Of a DNA stretch of 64,000 nt, positions 62,401-64,000 are shown piece by piece. Within the stretch, counting starts at the first letter, position 1. Every line of letters starts with the position of its first letter. The stretch spans positions 3,782,001-3,846,000 of the forward strand of contig NW_023503727.1 of the NCBI RefSeq assembly GCF_014529535.1, in the 5' to 3' direction. This DNA comes from Bradysia coprophila (lineage: Eukaryota; Arthropoda; Insecta; Diptera; Sciaridae). A program made the translations under genes and the position numbers. The notes under the pieces are model-generated. The model did no database searches and was not told the origin of the DNA. It saw only the letters and a list, made by a program, of their open reading frames with translations.

Positions 62401-64000
62401 CACAGTGTGCAAATGATTGAATTGATGGATAAAATGTCGGATCTTCAAGTGGAAAATACAAATTTGCGAGATAAAATCGACGAATTGTCGACGGAACTGG
62501 AGGATCGCTGCCTGGAAATAACTAAATTGAAGTCGAAAAAGATGTCGGCAAGGGCCGAGTCGACAGCAATCGAAGAATTCAGCGACTTAGAATGTTCCTC
62601 GAATTCAGCCACCAAACGAAGAGGCGACTCACCGAGTAAAGCGAAAATATCGGAAGAAAGTCCCCGGCTGGGAAAGTTGCGAAAATGTGCCGATGATGCT
62701 GAACCAGATTCGGAAGGAAGTGGTGATTGGATTGCGTTGAATTCAGAACTGAACAGAGTTCCAACTAAGCGAACATCTTCTGCAACCACTACGTCGGGAT
62801 TCTCTCAAGAGTTTTCCAGTTTGAGCGACTGCAAAGATGAGGAAATCAAACAGTTGAAGGCTAAGGTTGCCGAATTAGAGTCCGCTTTGAAAATGTCATC
62901 CGAACACACTAGTGAGGAGAGTGAGATAACCAAACTGAAAAGTCGAAATCAAGAACTGGAATCCAGTTTGGAGCTTATGAACAAAGAATTCGAGAACTTG
63001 GAAGACTATTGGCAAGGGAAATTGGGAGAGGAGAGACAGTTATATGAGGAGGAACAACGGATCAGCGATGAAAAGTTCAATGAACTGCTGAAGAAAATGT
63101 CCGAATACGAAGAACAGTTCCCATCACAGCCAGAAAAAGACGGTCGCCTATCACCAATCGAAGAAAAATGTCAACTCGAATTGCAGTACGCTGAATTGGA
63201 AGCAGAAACCGAAGAAATCAAGGATTTGGCTCGCCAGATGTTGGATGAAAAGTCGAAAGAAATCTCCGATCTACAAAAGAAGCTCAAGGAGCTGCATCAA
63301 CGCATCGGCGAAAGTTTCACTCCACCACCCCACAATACAGATCATCTCAACACTGATGTTGATAGTCCGGCAAGTTCGCCGATAAATTACCTGTGGCAAC
63401 AAAGCACCATCCAAGCGCCGGCACGAGATTATCACAATCCCAATTGGAATGCAAAGTCAGTTCATCCAATCCAATGTTCATCGTCCGCCGATGAAATTGA
63501 GCGTAAAGCAATTTCGCCAATTCAGAGACCGGTAACTCCTGGAAGCCGGAACGCTGATAATCACAAAGACAACGTTTCAGACGCTTCGTCTGTCCATAGC
63601 TTCACCACGCACAGCATTGCATCAACTCATAGCGTGTAAGTGGGCAACGTTGTCTGTGAAACGGTGGGCACATTTTTATTGCATTTATTTGTAACTTTCA
63701 GACACAAATCGTTACCGGAAGCAATTGCGAGCTCTAGTCCTCAAGATTTACGTGAAGACATCAAACGTCTTCAGATTATCGAACTGCAGCTGAAAGAGGC
63801 CGTTCAAAATCTGTACCAGCAACGGGAAACTTTGATCATGGAACTGCAACAGCTGCAAGAAGCCAAACCGGTGCTGGAGAAAGCCTATGCTGTAAGAGCC
63901 GGATGTTGTTGGGGTTGACATTGGCGTTGCTTTACTAATTCGAATTTCGTTACAGCGTTCGTCCCATCCAAGTTTGATGCAGAGAATCCAGCAATTGGAA
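50457..64000 (+). CDS. Bsg25D: Bsg25D / ninein-type centrosomal protein, 5' part, runs off the window
   Basis: Microtubule-anchoring centrosomal protein of the ninein family (Drosophila Bsg25D). Exons: 50457-50694, 58494-58711, 59226-59388, 61047-61379, 61644-61849, 61915-63635, 63702-63891, 63956-beyond 64000; 1038 codons in the window, all phases consistent. An EF-hand-like segment lies at about residues 9-70 (LYHMFKSHDVDAKGSLDKDA). A Ser/Arg-rich linker follows, then another EF-hand pair in exon 4 (DFGQSTDNYLNQTQLEIVCE; FEKLGLDPNNRIGYHEF). Coiled coil starts near residue 387 and continues with interruptions. The start ATG is preceded by ACCT repeats in the leader. Exon 2's acceptor could also be 6 bp further on, and an in-frame ATG at 58442 allows an alternative shorter start. 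Intron 3's donor (TAG|GTTCGT) is weak but fixed by phase. Confidence 0.9.
51563..51708. mobile_element. hAT-like MITE, CAGGCCTGG termini, TSD CACATGAG
   Basis: CAGGCCTGGACTGGCT at the left and AGCCAGGCCGGCCCTG at the right. CACATGAG is duplicated exactly (51555-51562, 51709-51716). In Bsg25D intron 1. GC-rich relative to its surroundings. Confidence 0.9.
52129..53095 (-). mobile_element. B-family repeat, copy 4
   Basis: Starts AAACGAGCCGTCAGAACAGT and ends CTTCGTACGGGGCTAAAAA. Same order of blocks as copy 3. Located in Bsg25D intron 1. After it, 53096-54206 has two small foldbacks (53697-53861 with CACTTTAGGCA ends; 53884-54004 with AGATTGCGATTTTCACT arms) and otherwise nothing. Confidence 0.8.
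54207..55178 (+). mobile_element. Copia-type TRIM: LTRs, PBS, PPT, 5-bp TSD
   Basis: 5' LTR 54207-54680 (TGTTGAAG...CCTCCAACA, including a nested MITE) and 3' LTR 55024-55178. GTATT is duplicated just outside both LTRs. Immediately after the 5' LTR, GGTTATGGGCCTAG matches the complement of the initiator-tRNA anticodon region, a copia-group primer site. GAGGAGGAG before the 3' LTR is a polypurine tract. The 343-bp interior has no gag or pol: it holds degenerate repeats of GCATAGCA(A/G)(C/G/T)-type sequence and a 34-codon frame starting MANEKGRKSWIRN at about 54924. Structure identifies it as a terminal-repeat retrotransposon in miniature. Confidence 0.88.
54270..54594. mobile_element. hAT-like foldback in the TRIM 5' LTR, TSD GTACATTC
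   Basis: CAGGGCCTACTTTTTGGAAA and the complementary GTAGGCCCTG end. GTACATTC is duplicated exactly (54262-54269, 54595-54602). The body is made of degenerate TTTCTCGAA/TTCTTGAAT repeats in both orientations. Confidence 0.9.
55179..56465. other. Bsg25D intron 1, no gene
   Basis: Contains an imperfect inverted repeat near 55680-55795 (ACTATAATC arms, AGTGATCCG/CGGATCATT centre) and TATATAG-rich runs at 56395-56460. A lone GCCCCGTACGAAGT near 56300 is an A/B-family scrap. Confidence 0.5.
56466..57771 (-). mobile_element. A-family repeat, copy 2, split by a LINE fragment
   Basis: Reverse orientation of 10594-11345, ending CGTACGGGTCTAAAAA; (GGAC)n at about 57615-57640. The continuity of CAACATTTACTCGAGATATT is broken by the insertion at 56678-57091. 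57772-58493 has nothing else. Confidence 0.8.
56678..57091 (-). pseudogene. 5'-truncated LINE 3' end, 12-bp TSD
   Basis: CAACATTTACTC is duplicated on both sides (56666-56677, 57092-57103). The minus-strand frame to the stop at 56771 reads a C-terminal tail with FTPIAFESLGCMGPETKKF, SGEPRSTDYLLQ and AIQRGNAACILG. That is the kind of conserved tail found after the reverse transcriptase in some non-LTR elements. A 93-bp AT-rich 3' UTR follows. A target-primed insertion of a 414-bp truncated copy explains the structure. Confidence 0.82.
59568..60748. mobile_element. Foldback with AAGGCTCGGAAC terminus, ACCTGAA repeats
   Basis: Left end AAGGCTCGGAACAGGTCAAG and right end GACCTGTCCCGAG. The interior has ACCTGAAGTTCAG repeats on the left and CAGGTAAGTTCAGGTC on the right. 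Similar in design to 13865-14422. In Bsg25D intron 3. It is split by the TTAA element. Confidence 0.6.
59743..60665. mobile_element. TTAA-flanked inverted-repeat element, copy 2
   Basis: TTAA plus GAGTGATATCGCCAAATCTT at the left; inverted match then TTAA at the right. It is longer than the 27253 copy because the central AACTCTCGTGGATC / CTCCGAACATTCACTA region is present twice in inverted orientation, giving arms of about 440 bp. Confidence 0.75.

Overview
This is a eukaryotic nuclear window, AT-rich, with short introns (often 60-90 bp), GT-AG splice sites and dense inverted-repeat transposons. The gene content points to an insect, most likely a fly: a Bsg25D/ninein-type centrosomal gene, an arthropod-type pHCl ligand-gated chloride channel, and copia-like retroelements primed by initiator-Met tRNA. 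I cannot name the species; a nematoceran (gnat or midge-like) dipteran is a guess. No bacterial operon, CRISPR array or viral genome is present.

Layout. 1-5.5 kb holds only repeats: palindromic hAT-like MITEs, a copia-type LTR joined to an initiator-tRNA half, and a large element with an 18-bp tandem array and a 520-bp palindrome. 6.0-9.0 kb (minus) is an eight-exon fatty-acid amide hydrolase-like amidase. 9.3-14.7 kb is repeats. 15.0-24.0 kb (minus) is a ten-exon pHCl-type Cys-loop chloride channel whose signal-peptide exon lies 6.2 kb upstream of the second exon. 24-39 kb is mostly transposons (LINE tails, a decayed hAT, TTAA-flanked and A/B-family elements), with one possible 77-aa membrane protein. 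39.0-41.5 kb (minus) is TBL3/UTP13, a ribosome-biogenesis factor. 41.8-44.8 kb is a cluster of MITEs with intact target-site duplications (TSDs). 44.9-47.5 kb is a compact set of three nuclear genes for mitochondrial proteins: TMEM186 (plus), mRpS7 (minus) and COX20 (plus). 50.5-64 kb (plus) is the 5' part of Bsg25D/ninein, with a 7.8-kb first intron full of elements; it runs off the window end.

How the genes relate. The three mitochondrial genes sit tail-to-tail (TMEM186/mRpS7, 84 bp apart) and head-to-head (mRpS7/COX20, 228 bp apart), so co-expression is plausible. The other genes look functionally unrelated.

Most notable observations: (1) a 178-bp segment organised exactly like a copia plus-strand strong-stop DNA, an LTR plus a copy of the 39-nt 5' half of initiator tRNA; (2) three insertions of only 21, 21 and 31 bp that consist of little more than two transposon termini yet have perfect 8-bp TSDs; (3) a complete miniature LTR retroelement (TRIM) with PBS, PPT and 5-bp TSD, itself hit by a hAT-like MITE; (4) mosaic A/B repeat families; (5) an 18-bp array that seems to have grown out of a 132-bp tandem repeat. 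All exon joins were worked out by eye from reading frame and splice signals.
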